DNA from: Sediminicoccus rosea
Lineage (GTDB): Bacteria > Pseudomonadota > Alphaproteobacteria > Acetobacterales > Acetobacteraceae
Direction of reading: 5' to 3'
NCBI RefSeq assembly: GCF_033547095.1
Contig: NZ_CP137852.1
Location: forward strand, 1,667,501-1,731,500
DNA length: 64,000 nt
Positions 34,729-43,294 of the stretch are shown piece after piece. The notes beneath the pieces were generated by a model, which ran no database searches, had not been told where the DNA came from, and saw only the letters and a list, made by a program, of their open reading frames with translations. The position numbers and the translations under genes are program-made. Within the stretch, counting starts at the first letter, position 1; every line of letters begins with the position of its first letter.

Positions 34729-35940
34729 TCAGATGACCTGGAGCTTGGTGAGCCGCTCGATCTCGGCCTCGTCCAGCTTCAGCCAGTCCTTGTAGACCTC
34801 GTCATTGTGCTCGCCCATCGAGGGGCCAAGCCACTTCACCTTGCCCGGCGTGTCGGTCAGGCGCGGCACGAGGTTGGGGATCGCCAGCTCACCCACGCGC
34901 GAGTCCTTCATCATCAGGATGTTCTCGCGGTGCTTGTATTGCGGGTCCTGGAAGATCTCCTCGATGGAATAGACCGGGCCGCAGGGCACCTGCTCGCGCT
35001 CGCAGATCGTCATGAGTTCGTCGCGCGTGTATTGGCTCGTCCAGTGGCTGACATAGGCATCCACCTCGCCGCGCGCGGCCTCGCGCTGCTTGATCTTGCC
35101 CCACTTGCCCTCGCCGGCCCATTCGGGAACGCCCATGGCATCGGCGAGGCGCGCGAAGATCTTGTCGGAGGTGCAGGCGATGGCGATCCAGCGCTTGTCC
35201 TTCGTCGGGTAATGGCTGTGCGGCACGACGTTGACCGTGCCCGGCCCCATGCGCTCACGCACGTAGCCATTCAGCTGGAAGGAGGGGGCGAGCTCGTCCA
35301 GGATGCGGAAGATCGGCTCATAGAGGCCGATATCCACCACCTGGCCGCGGCCTGTCTTTTCCCGCGCCTGGATGGCGAGCAGCGCACCCAGCGCGCCGTA
35401 GAGGCCGGCGAGATAGTCCGGGATGGTGGCCGAACCCGGCGTCACCGGCGGGCGGTCCGGATAGCCCGCGAGGTAGGAGAGCCCGCCAAAGGCATTGCCG
35501 ATGCGGCCGAAGCCGGGGCGGCCGCTATAGGGGCCGGTCTGCCCATAGCCCGAGATGCGGACCATGATGAGGCGGGGGTTCACCTCCTTCATCACATCCC
35601 AGCCCAGGCCCCATTTCTCCAGCGTGCCCGGCTGGAAATTCTCCACGAGGATGTCCGCCTCGGCGACCATGCGCTTCAGCAGCGCCGCGCCATCCGGCTT
35701 GCGGAGGTCGAGCGTCGCGGAGCGCTTGTTGCGGCATTCGGAGAGCCAGGGAAGCGTCTCGCCGCAATCCGTGACCGTGCCGAACTTCCGCAGCGGGTCG
35801 CCCACGATCGGGAGCTCCAGCTTGATGACGTCGGCGCCGAATTCGGCGAGCTGCGTGGAGCAGAAGGGGCCGGCCAGGAAGCTCGAGACATCGATGACGC
35901 GGACGCCGTCCAGCGGCATGACCTTGGGAGAGTCGGACAT
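34729..35940 (-). CDS. CaiB/BaiF class III CoA-transferase
   Basis: Moves CoA from an acyl-CoA to an organic acid. The 403-aa protein shows LDGVRVIDVSSFLAGPFC, CRNKRSATLDLRKPDG, VRISGYGQTGPY and the catalytic Asp in SATIPDYLAGLYGAL. It resembles the succinyl-CoA:malate/mesaconate-type transferases, but the acceptor cannot be fixed. The start is the ATG after GAGGAAACCC. It is the first gene of the run CoA-transferase, gntR, lyase, glk, and is divergent from a TctC gene. Confidence 0.87.
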   Translation of the reverse strand: MSDSPKVMPLDGVRVIDVSSFLAGPFCSTQLAEFGADVIKLELPIVGDPLRKFGTVTDCGETLPWLSECRNKRSATLDLRKPDGAALLKRMVAEADILVENFQPGTLEKWGLGWDVMKEVNPRLIMVRISGYGQTGPYSGRPGFGRIGNAFGGLSYLAGYPDRPPVTPGSATIPDYLAGLYGALGALLAIQAREKTGRGQVVDIGLYEPIFRILDELAPSFQLNGYVRERMGPGTVNVVPHSHYPTKDKRWIAIACTSDKIFARLADAMGVPEWAGEGKWGKIKQREAARGEVDAYVSHWTSQYTRDELMTICEREQVPCGPVYSIEEIFQDPQYKHRENILMMKDSRVGELAIPNLVPRLTDTPGKVKWLGPSMGEHNDEVYKDWLKLDEAEIERLTKLQVI

Positions 35941-36033
35941 GGGTTTCCTCGGTTCAATTCTGTTGACAGTTTGCACTGGCTAAATTTGTCCGGTCAAGCC
36001 AGGATGAGCAAAACACGTCGGAGGACAACGCCC
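35941..36033. promoter_or_regulatory. divergent promoter/operator region
   Basis: This 93-base gap separates the CoA-transferase and TctC starts. It is more A+T-rich than its surroundings. TTGACA at 35963-35968 and, in the opposite sense, TTGACC at 35992-35997 give inverted TTGAC/GTCAA arms 25 bases apart. They may serve as -35 elements or as part of a GntR operator. No convincing -10 pair was found. GGAGGA precedes the TctC ATG. Confidence 0.4.
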
Positions 36034-36996
36034 ATGACCCGCATCACCCGCCGCGCCACGCTCCTGGGCGCGCTCGCCACGCCGGCCCTCGCGCAGACGT
36101 CCACCTGGCCGCAGCGCCCGGTGCGCATCATCGTCCCCTATGCGGCGGGCGGCGGCACGGACCTGACCACGCGTGCGGTGATGGAGGCGGTGGGGCAGCG
36201 GCTGAACCGGCCCGTCATCATCGAGAACCGGCCCGGTGCGGATGGCGCGATCGGCAGCGAGGTGGTGGCGCGCAGCGCGCCCGATGGCCACACGCTGACG
36301 GGCATCAACCCCACGCATCTGCTGCTGCGCCACACGGCGGCCAGCCTGCCCTATGATCCCACGGCCGATTTCACGCCCATCGCCGTCTTCGCGCTCTATT
36401 CCTTCGTGCTGCTGGCGGCCGCCGACGCGCCCTTCCGCGACGTGCCGGGGCTGATCGCCGCCGCCCGCGCGAGGCCCGGCGCCATCGCGCATGGCACGGC
36501 GGATGTGGCCTCGGGCGTGGTCGGCGCGCAATTCGCCAAGGCCGCCGGGATCGAGCTGAACGAGATCCGCTATGCCGGCGGCGGGGCTTCCACGCGTGAC
36601 CTGATGGGCGGGCACCTGCCGCTCGCCTGGGTCAGCACGGCGACGGCCATGCCGCTGATGCAGAGCGACCGCATCCGCATCATCGCCGTCACCTCGCCGC
36701 GGCCCTCGCCCTTCCTGCCGGAGGTGCCGACCTTCGCGAGCCTGGGTCTGGCTTCGGCCAGCTATGAGGGGTGGTTCGGCCTCTGGGGCCCCGCGCGCAT
36801 GGCGCCCGAGCTGGTGGAGCGCATCAATGCCGAGGCCAATGCGGCCGCCGCGACGGATGCCGTGCAGGCGCGCTTCCGCACCCTCGCTGTCGAGCCCGGC
36901 GCGCTGGATGTGGCGGGCGTGCAGAATTTGATGCGCGAGGATGCGGCGCGCTGGGCGCGCGCGGCGGAGGCGGGGCTGTTGCGCCGCGCCTCCTGA
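36034..36996 (+). CDS. TctC/Bug-family periplasmic binding protein
   Basis: A 320-aa extracytoplasmic receptor with the signal peptide TRRATLLGALATPALAQ. Next come RPVRIIVPYAAGGGTDL, VIIENRPGADGAIG and EIRYAGGGASTRDLMGGHL, the fold's ligand-loop segments. It is divergent from a CoA-transferase/lyase operon with a GntR regulator. The simplest reading is that it captures the acid that operon activates. No TctA or TctB gene is present. Confidence 0.9.
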   Translation: MTRITRRATLLGALATPALAQTSTWPQRPVRIIVPYAAGGGTDLTTRAVMEAVGQRLNRPVIIENRPGADGAIGSEVVARSAPDGHTLTGINPTHLLLRHTAASLPYDPTADFTPIAVFALYSFVLLAAADAPFRDVPGLIAAARARPGAIAHGTADVASGVVGAQFAKAAGIELNEIRYAGGGASTRDLMGGHLPLAWVSTATAMPLMQSDRIRIIAVTSPRPSPFLPEVPTFASLGLASASYEGWFGLWGPARMAPELVERINAEANAAAATDAVQARFRTLAVEPGALDVAGVQNLMREDAARWARAAEAGLLRRAS

Positions 36997-37063
36997 GGCC
37001 CGGTTGCCTCATGCGGCGGCGCATGCTGGCCTGTGCTGAAACCAATCTCCTGGAGCGCCCCGC

Positions 37064-38245
37064 ATGAGCACCGAAACCGAGATCACCAACTGGCTCGCCA
37101 CCCAGCAGCAGGCCATGCTGGATTCGCTCCAGGCCATGGTGAACACCGATGGCGGCAGCTACGACAAGGCCGGCGTGGATGCGGTGGGCGCCATCGTCAA
37201 GGAATTCTGCGAAGGCCACGGCCTCGCGGTGGAGACGGTGCGCGGCGAGAAATTCGGCGACTGCATCCGCGCCATCCTGCCGCATGAGGGCACGGCCCGC
37301 GCCCGCGGCAACCACGCGCAGAACATCGTGCTGATGGGCCATCGCGACACGGTCTTCCCGAAGGGCGAGCCGGAGCGCCGGCCCTTCACCATCCGCGATG
37401 GCCGCGCCTATGGGCCGGGTGTGGCGGACATGAAGGCCGGGCTCGTGATGAACATGTTCGTCCTCGCCGCCTTCAAGAAGTTCGGCGGCGCGCCGGGGCC
37501 GATGGTCGGCCTCTTCACGGGCGATGAGGAGATCGGCAGCCCCGAGGGCCGCGCGGTGATCGAGGAGGAGGCGCGCGGCGCGCGCGTGGTGTTCAACTCG
37601 GAGCCCGGCCGTCCGTCGGGCGGCGTGGTGACGGGCCGCAAGGGCGGCGTCTTCTCGATCTTCGAGATCGAGGGCAAGGCCGCGCATTCCGGGGGCAATT
37701 TCACCGCCGGCATCTCGGCCATCGGCGAGCTGGCGCACAAGATCGTCGCCATCCATGCGCTGACCGACCTGGAGCGCGGCATCACGCTGAATGTGGGCCT
37801 CGTCTCGGGCGGGCAGAGCGTGAACACGGTCGCCCCCTCGGCCGTGGGCCAGATCGACCTGCGCTATGTGAACCCGGCCGATCGGGACGAGATCGTGGCC
37901 AAGCTGCATGAGATCGTGGCCACCAGCTACGTGCCTGGCACCAAGGCGAAGCTCACCATCAAGGGCGAGTTCCTGCCGCTGACCCAGGATGCGGCGGCGG
38001 CCAAGCTGTTCGAGCTCTACAAGGGCGCGGCGGCCGATGCGGGCCTCGACGTGAAGGGCGAATTCTCGGGCGGTTGCGCGGATAGCGGCTTCACCGCGGC
38101 CCAAGGCGCGCCCACCATCTGCGCGGTCGGGCCGGTGGGGGGCCTGGCGCATAGCCCGGAGGAATATCTGGAGATCGCGAGCCTGGTGCCGCGCGCCCAG
38201 GCGCTGGCGCGCTCGGTGTTCCGGCTGGAGCAGGCGGGGCTTTAG
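37064..38245 (+). CDS. M20-family metallopeptidase (CPG2-like)
   Basis: A di-zinc peptidase of 393 aa close to glutamate carboxypeptidase. Metal and catalytic residues are H93 and D95 (MGHRDTVFP), D122 (GVADMKAG) and E155/E156 (TGDEEIGSP). The lid domain begins near KGGVFSIFEIEGKAAHSGG. There is no signal peptide, so it is cytoplasmic. It starts 67 bases after the TctC gene on the same strand, which suggests but does not prove joint expression. Possible substrates are N-acyl amino acids or folyl-type glutamates. Confidence 0.85.
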   Translation: MSTETEITNWLATQQQAMLDSLQAMVNTDGGSYDKAGVDAVGAIVKEFCEGHGLAVETVRGEKFGDCIRAILPHEGTARARGNHAQNIVLMGHRDTVFPKGEPERRPFTIRDGRAYGPGVADMKAGLVMNMFVLAAFKKFGGAPGPMVGLFTGDEEIGSPEGRAVIEEEARGARVVFNSEPGRPSGGVVTGRKGGVFSIFEIEGKAAHSGGNFTAGISAIGELAHKIVAIHALTDLERGITLNVGLVSGGQSVNTVAPSAVGQIDLRYVNPADRDEIVAKLHEIVATSYVPGTKAKLTIKGEFLPLTQDAAAAKLFELYKGAAADAGLDVKGEFSGGCADSGFTAAQGAPTICAVGPVGGLAHSPEEYLEIASLVPRAQALARSVFRLEQAGL

Positions 38246-38271
38246 ACCCCGCCGCGTGCTCCAGCCCCGCT

Positions 38272-38988
38272 TCAGCGCAGCGCCTCCGCGATCACGGCGG
38301 CGGGCACGGCGAGGCCCATCGCCGCATCCGCCGCCGCGCGGGAAGCGACGCCCGCCACCGCCCAGCCGCCCGCGGGCAGCGCCGCCAGCACCGGCCCGCC
38401 GCTCACGCCGCGCGTGCCGGCGCAGTCATGCAGCAGCATGTGGGCCGAGGTGATGCCGATGGCGCGGCAGCGCGTGTCGGCCAGCAGCACCTCCGGCCGG
38501 TCCTGCTGGTAGCCGGCGAGCATGAGCGGCATGCGCGCGGCCGGCAGGCCGGTCATCAGCGGCAGCGTGGCCGCAGGCGGGGCGATGTCCCGCGCGAGGG
38601 TGAGGATGGCCCAGTCCGAGGCGGCGGGCGCGCCGGGTTCGGGGCGATAGCCCTCGCCGGTGCGGAAGGACAGCACCTGGGCATGGGCCACATGCGCGCC
38701 GCGCTCATGGCCCAGCAGGAAATGGAGGCTGCCCGGCTGCACCAGGTTCCCCGTGCGGCGCGCGATCAGGCAATGCGCGGCGGTGAGCACCTGGTTGGGC
38801 GCGATCAGCGCGCCGGTGCAGCGCCCGCCCAGCCCATGCTGCACGCGGCCGAGCGCGGCCCAGGGCATCGCGCGCGCATCCACCGTCCGGCGCGGATCCT
38901 CCTGGCCGATGCCGGGCAGCATCGGACGCGGGGCGTCCTGCGCGGCGGCGGCCAGGGGACCAAGCAGGAAAAGGGCGAGCCAACGCAT
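38272..38988 (-). CDS. secreted trypsin-like serine protease
   Basis: A 238-aa S1-family protease with the signal peptide MRWLALFLLGPLAAAAQ. The triad is H72 (LTAAHC), D125 (ASDWAILTL) and S197 (GTRGVSGGPV). Cysteines near 57/73 and 174/189 could form disulfides. It lacks a PDZ domain, so it is not a DegP type. It is divergent from the next TctC gene with only 37 bases between starts. The target is unknown. Confidence 0.85.
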   Translation of the reverse strand: MRWLALFLLGPLAAAAQDAPRPMLPGIGQEDPRRTVDARAMPWAALGRVQHGLGGRCTGALIAPNQVLTAAHCLIARRTGNLVQPGSLHFLLGHERGAHVAHAQVLSFRTGEGYRPEPGAPAASDWAILTLARDIAPPAATLPLMTGLPAARMPLMLAGYQQDRPEVLLADTRCRAIGITSAHMLLHDCAGTRGVSGGPVLAALPAGGWAVAGVASRAAADAAMGLAVPAAVIAEALR

Positions 38989-39025
38989 CCGCGGAGTGTG
39001 GCGTGGCGTTTGCATCGCACAAGGC

Positions 39026-39985
39026 ATGACAACACGCATCTCCCGCCGATCCCTCCTCGCCACGCCCGCCTTGCTGCCCATGGCAGCCGGCGCGCAAGGC
39101 TTTCCCGACCGTCCCGTGCGGATGATCGTGCCCTTTCCGCCCGGCGGTGCGGCGGATTTCCTGGGGCGCGTGGTGGGCGAGCGCATGTCGCGCGGCCTCG
39201 GGCAGCCCGTCACCATCGAGAACCGCAGCGGGGCAGGCGGCAATATCGGCACGGCGGCGGCGGCCCAGGCCGAGCGTGACGGGCAGACGCTGCTGCTGAA
39301 CGGCGTGCCCATCGCGGTGAACCGCTTCCTCTTCGCCACCTTGCCGTTCGACGCGGAGCGCGACTTCACGCCACTCGGCATGATCGCCGTCGTGCCCAAC
39401 ATCATGGTGGTGCCGGTCAGCCTGCCGGTGAACAGCGTGGCGGAATTCATCGCCTTGGCGCGCACGCGGCCGATGAACTACGCCTCGATCGGCAATGGCA
39501 CCTCGCTGCATCTGGCGGGCGCGCAGTTCAGCCTGGCGACGGGCCTGAACCTCACGCATGTGCCCTATCGCGAGACGGGGGCGGCCAATAATGACCTGAT
39601 GGCCGGCCGCGTGGAGGTGATGTTCCAGACCATCTCGGCGGCGGCGGAGCTTGTGCGGGGCGGGCGGATGAAGGCGCTGGCGGTGACGAGCGCCGAGCGC
39701 GCGCCCGCCTTCGCCGATGTGCCGACGCTGCGGGAATCCGGCGTGGACCTGGTTTCGGTGGGCTGGTTCGGGCTGTTCCTGCCGCGTGGCGTGGCGACGG
39801 ATCGCGCGGCGCGGCTGGAGGCGGAATTGCTGACCGCCGTGCGGGACGAGGCGGTGGCCGCGCGCATCACCGGCAGCGGCAGCATCCCCCGCGCCATGCC
39901 CGGCGCCGAATTCGCTGCCTTCATCGCGGAAGAGACGCGCCGCCTGGGTGAGTTGGTCCGAGCGGCCGGCATCCGGGCTGACTGA
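39026..39985 (+). CDS. TctC/Bug-family periplasmic binding protein
   Basis: A 319-aa receptor with a twin-arginine-like start ([23 protein letters not shown]). It has [33 protein letters not shown] and [20 protein letters not shown]. It stands alone: a protease gene diverges upstream and a terminator follows. The ligand cannot be inferred. The ATG is eight codons before the RRS motif. Confidence 0.9.
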   Translation: MTTRISRRSLLATPALLPMAAGAQGFPDRPVRMIVPFPPGGAADFLGRVVGERMSRGLGQPVTIENRSGAGGNIGTAAAAQAERDGQTLLLNGVPIAVNRFLFATLPFDAERDFTPLGMIAVVPNIMVVPVSLPVNSVAEFIALARTRPMNYASIGNGTSLHLAGAQFSLATGLNLTHVPYRETGAANNDLMAGRVEVMFQTISAAAELVRGGRMKALAVTSAERAPAFADVPTLRESGVDLVSVGWFGLFLPRGVATDRAARLEAELLTAVRDEAVAARITGSGSIPRAMPGAEFAAFIAEETRRLGELVRAAGIRAD

Positions 39986-39993
39986 GAACGGGG

Positions 39994-40037
39994 GCCGGGG
40001 CCTTTCGGCCCCGGCGGGTCCAGGGCGGAGCCCTGGA
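39994..40037 (+). terminator. double hairpin after the TctC gene
   Basis: A nine-bp stem, GCCGGGGCC and GGCCCCGGC around TTTC, is followed at 40019-40037 by an eight-bp stem, TCCAGGGC and GCCCTGGA around GGA. Together they end just before the convergent THI5-like gene. There is no long T-run. The first hairpin core (GGGGCCTTTCGGCCCC) recurs at 49377-49392. Confidence 0.6.
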
Positions 40038-40040
40038 TCT

Positions 40041-41069
40041 TTACCCGAGCTGGCGTTCCGCCGCCGGCGGCAGGAACCGATCCGTGTAGAACCGATCCGG
40101 CGTCGGCATGTCGCCCAGGCCATAGGCCAGCTTCACCGCCTCAATCTGGCGCTGGAAGCGCGGCGCCTCGATGACGCCGAGGCCGAGGCGGCGGACATTC
40201 GGGCTGTCCACCAGTTCGCGCATCGCCATGTCCTGGCGCACCGTCTCGATCGCCACATCGGTCAGCTGCTCGCGCGCGCGCAGTGCCTCGATGGCGGCCG
40301 GGCGATTGGCGAAGGCCCAGCGCAGCGAGCGGATCAGCCCATGCGTCACGGCCCGCACCGCATCGGGGTTGCGCTCCATATAGGTGCGCGTCGTGAGCAG
40401 GACGGAGCCGTAGAAGAAGTCGAGCCCGTGCTCGCGGTAGCGGAAGATGCGCTGCGCCGGCAGGTCCATCCCCAGCGCGCGCAGCGAGAGCGCCGTCGAG
40501 GTGACGAAGCCCGTGATGCCATCGGCGCGGCGCTGCACCAGCATGGGCTCGCGCAGCTCGGGCGCCACCGACATCCAGTTGATGGAGCTGAAGGGGATGT
40601 TGTTCACGGCGGCGAAGGCCGGGAAGACCTGGCGGCCGCCGTCGAATTCCGGGGCGGCCAGCGTGCGGCCGGCCAGCATGGAGATATTGGTGATCGGCCC
40701 ATCGGCGCGGACCGTGACCGCCGTCGGCGCCTGGTCCCACAGGAGGGCGACGGCGATCAGGTCATTGTTCGGGTTCTGCGACATGAAGCGCAGCACGGGC
40801 GTGGGGTCGGCCATCGCCATGTCGAAGGTGCCGGCGGACATGTCGAGCGGCACGCGGGCCGAGCCGAAGCCGCGGCTGATCGTGATGTCCACGCCGGCCT
40901 CGCGGAAGAAGCCCTGGCGCTCGCCCGCGATGCCGAAGGCGTAGGGGCCGTTCAGGATCCAGTCGAAGGCGAAGCGCACGGTGGGGCGCGCCTGGGCATG
41001 GGCGACGTGCGGTGCCGCGAGGAGGGCGGGGGCGCCGAGCAGGAGGCGGCGGGGGAGGCGAAACGCCAT
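40041..41069 (-). CDS. THI5/NMT1-like ABC substrate-binding protein
   Basis: A periplasmic binding protein of 342 aa in the SsuA/THI5 group. It has a signal peptide ([22 protein letters not shown]), then [20 protein letters not shown]. The ligand cleft segment is [22 protein letters not shown]. Members near pyrimidine genes often bind pyrimidines or their precursors. It diverges from rutB, which supports a pyrimidine ligand, by inference. No ABC permease or ATPase lies in the window. I used the ATG at 41069. Confidence 0.82.
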   Translation of the reverse strand: MAFRLPRRLLLGAPALLAAPHVAHAQARPTVRFAFDWILNGPYAFGIAGERQGFFREAGVDITISRGFGSARVPLDMSAGTFDMAMADPTPVLRFMSQNPNNDLIAVALLWDQAPTAVTVRADGPITNISMLAGRTLAAPEFDGGRQVFPAFAAVNNIPFSSINWMSVAPELREPMLVQRRADGITGFVTSTALSLRALGMDLPAQRIFRYREHGLDFFYGSVLLTTRTYMERNPDAVRAVTHGLIRSLRWAFANRPAAIEALRAREQLTDVAIETVRQDMAMRELVDSPNVRRLGLGVIEAPRFQRQIEAVKLAYGLGDMPTPDRFYTDRFLPPAAERQLG

Positions 41070-41198
41070 GCGGAAGCTCCTTTGCGCGGGGGGCGACGCA
41101 GCCCGCCCGATGCATGGAATCTCCGCATGTGCGGGCGTGCGGGCAAGCGCGAAGGCCGTGCCGTGCGGAGGCGCCGGACGGGTTCCGCCCGCCGCACC

Positions 41199-41233
41199 GG
41201 CAATCGCCAAGCGGATTGCCTTTTCGTAAGGCA
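41199..41233 (+). other. two overlapping hairpins upstream of rutB
   Basis: GGCAATC (41199-41205) can pair with GATTGCC (41214-41220). TGCCTT (41217-41222) can pair with AAGGCA (41228-41233). The two share bases 41217-41220, so only one can form at a time. They lie about 95 bases before rutB in a 258-base divergent gap with no gene. A role in control is only a possibility. Confidence 0.4.
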
Positions 41234-41327
41234 GCGTCCCCGCAATGATCGCGCCGGCCCCCGGCGCCCCGGCTGGCCGGCCCGCCCCGCCTTGCGCATG
41301 ATGCGCCCGAGCCGAGGAGTGCGCCCC

Positions 41328-42062
41328 ATGTCCGAGCCCATGTCCGAGCCTGCCGGATTCGTTCCCGTCATCACGCGCGAGGCGGTGACGCTGCCCGCGC
41401 GGCCCGAGCCGATCCGCCTCAACCCGGCCGAGACGGCGATGATCATCGTGGACATGCAGAACGCCTATGCCTCGCCGGGCGGGTATCTGGACATCGCGGG
41501 CTTCGACATCGCGGGCTGCGAGAAGGTGATCGCGCGCGCGGCGGTGGCCGCCGATGCGGCGCGGCGCGCGGGCATCCAGGTGATCTATTTCCAGAATGGC
41601 TGGGACCCCGACTACAAGGAGGCCGGCACGCCCGCCTCGCCCAACTGGCACAAGTCCAACGCGCTGAAGACCATGCGGAAGCGGCCGGAGCTGGCCGGCA
41701 CGCTGCTCGCCAAGGGCGGCTGGGATTACGCGCTGGTGGAGGCGCTGGCGCCCAAGCCAGGTGACCTCGTGGTGCCCAAGCCGCGCTATTCGGGCTTCTT
41801 CAATACGAACATCGACAGCCTGCTGCGCGCGCGCGGCATCCGCAACATCGTCTTCACCGGCGTCGCCACCAATGTCTGCGTGGAGAGCTCGCTGCGCGAT
41901 GCCTTCCACCTGGAATATTTCGGCATCGTGCTGGAGGATGCCACGCATGCGGCCGGCCCCGACTTCGCGCAGAAGGCCGCGCTCTACAACATCGAGACCT
42001 TCTTCGGATGGGTCTCCACCGTCGCGGATTTCTGCGGCGCCATCGGTCAATCGCCTGAGTAG
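41328..42062 (+). CDS. rutB: RutB, peroxyureidoacrylate/ureidoacrylate amidohydrolase
   Basis: Second enzyme of the Rut pathway for uracil ring degradation: it hydrolyses the (peroxy)ureidoacrylate made by RutA. The 244-aa protein follows E. coli RutB closely, including [15 protein letters not shown] (D42), [10 protein letters not shown] (K151) and [12 protein letters not shown] (C184). [15 protein letters not shown] and [10 protein letters not shown] are also shared. The first of two ATGs (41328, 41340) is chosen because GAGGAG lies eight bases upstream; the repeat duplicates MSEP. rutC follows after nine bases. Confidence 0.93.
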   Translation: MSEPMSEPAGFVPVITREAVTLPARPEPIRLNPAETAMIIVDMQNAYASPGGYLDIAGFDIAGCEKVIARAAVAADAARRAGIQVIYFQNGWDPDYKEAGTPASPNWHKSNALKTMRKRPELAGTLLAKGGWDYALVEALAPKPGDLVVPKPRYSGFFNTNIDSLLRARGIRNIVFTGVATNVCVESSLRDAFHLEYFGIVLEDATHAAGPDFAQKAALYNIETFFGWVSTVADFCGAIGQSPE

Positions 42063-42071
42063 GAGACAGCC

Positions 42072-42458
42072 ATGCCCTTCGCCCCCGTCATCCCCGCCGG
42101 TTCCGGCAAGCCGCTCGCCCCTTATTCGCCGGGCGCGCTCGCCGATGGCGTGCTCTATGTCTCGGGCACGCTGCCCTTCGACAAGGACAACAACGTGATG
42201 CATCTGGGCGACGCCGCGGCCCAGACCCGCCTGGTGCTGGAGACGATCAAGGGCGTGGTGGAAGCCGCCGGCGGCACCATGGCCGATGTGGTGATGAACC
42301 ACATCTTCCTGACCGACTGGGCGAACTACGCCGCGCTGAACGCCGTCTATGCCGAGTATTTCCCGGGCGACAAGCCGGCGCGCTACTGCATCCAGTGCGG
42401 CCTGGTGAAGCCGGGCGCGCTGGTCGAGATCGCGACCGTCGCGCATATCGGCAAGTGA
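42072..42458 (+). CDS. rutC: RutC, aminoacrylate-handling RidA-family protein
   Basis: A 128-aa YjgF/RidA-fold protein of the Rut pathway, acting on the 3-aminoacrylate stage. It has [39 protein letters not shown], and the [20 protein letters not shown] stretch with the Arg that binds carboxylates and the RutC-type cysteine. Its stop overlaps the rutD GTG. Confidence 0.92.
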   Translation: MPFAPVIPAGSGKPLAPYSPGALADGVLYVSGTLPFDKDNNVMHLGDAAAQTRLVLETIKGVVEAAGGTMADVVMNHIFLTDWANYAALNAVYAEYFPGDKPARYCIQCGLVKPGALVEIATVAHIGK

Positions 42459-43219
42459 AGTTCGAGATCACCGGCAGCGGCGCGGAGGTCGTCCTCCTCT
42501 CCGCCGGGCTGGGCGGGGCGGCGGCCTTCTGGGCGCCGCAGCGCGCGGCGCTGGAGCAGCACTTCCGCGTGCTGGGCTTTGACCAGCGCGGCACCGGCCG
42601 CAATGCCGAGACGCTGCCCGAGGGCTACACGATCGGCCACATGGCCGATGATGTGATCCAGGTGATGGACGCGGCGGGTGTCGCGCGCGTCCACTTCCTC
42701 GGGCATGCCCTGGGCGGGCTGGTCGGACTCGATCTCGCGCGGCGTTTCCCGGAGCGCGTGGGCAAGCTGGTCCTGGTGAATGCCTGGGCGAAGGTGGACC
42801 GCCATTCGGAGCGCTGCTTCGACATCCGCATCGGCATCCTGCACAGCCAGGGGCCCGCGGCCTATGTCGCGGCTCAGCCGCTCTTCCTGCACACGGCGCC
42901 CTACATGTCCGCGCATCACGAGAAGATCAGCGCCGAGGTCGCGCATGGCACGGCGCATTTCCAGGGTGCCGCGAATCTGCTGAAGCGCATCGGCGCGCTG
43001 CGCGCTTTCGACGCGCGGGCGGACCTCGCGCGCATCACGGCCCCCACTCTCGTCGCGGCCTCGCGCGATGACCTGCTGGTGCCCTGGACGGCCTCGGAGG
43101 CGCTGGCCGCCGGACTGCCCCATGCGGAGCTCTGGGTGACGCCGGAGGGCGGGCATGCCTTCAGCGTGGAGCAGCCGGAGGTCTTCAACCCGAAGCTCAT
43201 GGAATTCCTGACGGGTTGA
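42455..43219 (+). CDS. rutD: RutD, alpha/beta hydrolase of the Rut pathway
   Basis: Promotes conversion of 3-aminoacrylate to malonic semialdehyde. The 254-aa protein has [12 protein letters not shown], the QRGTGRN loop and the nucleophile elbow [11 protein letters not shown]. As in E. coli RutD, the elbow reads GHALG with Ala in place of the usual Ser. [17 protein letters not shown] and GGHAFSV supply the Asp and His. The GTG start overlaps rutC. Confidence 0.88.
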   Translation: MKFEITGSGAEVVLLSAGLGGAAAFWAPQRAALEQHFRVLGFDQRGTGRNAETLPEGYTIGHMADDVIQVMDAAGVARVHFLGHALGGLVGLDLARRFPERVGKLVLVNAWAKVDRHSERCFDIRIGILHSQGPAAYVAAQPLFLHTAPYMSAHHEKISAEVAHGTAHFQGAANLLKRIGALRAFDARADLARITAPTLVAASRDDLLVPWTASEALAAGLPHAELWVTPEGGHAFSVEQPEVFNPKLMEFLTG

Positions 43220-43294
43220 GAGCGCGCTTGCGCCCGGCGCGGCTTCCGCGCCACGATGCATGCGCCGGGAACAAGAACACAGAGGAAGGCTCCC

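Noticed and set aside
34144-36033. A long upstream extension of the TctC gene at 36034
   Set aside because: The extension is antisense to gntR and the CoA-transferase. The signal peptide and GGAGGA fix the start at 36034.
42684-42740. Broken catalytic site in the alpha/beta hydrolase (GHALG)
   Set aside because: The Ser-to-Ala change is also found in E. coli RutD, so it is a family feature and not a loss.
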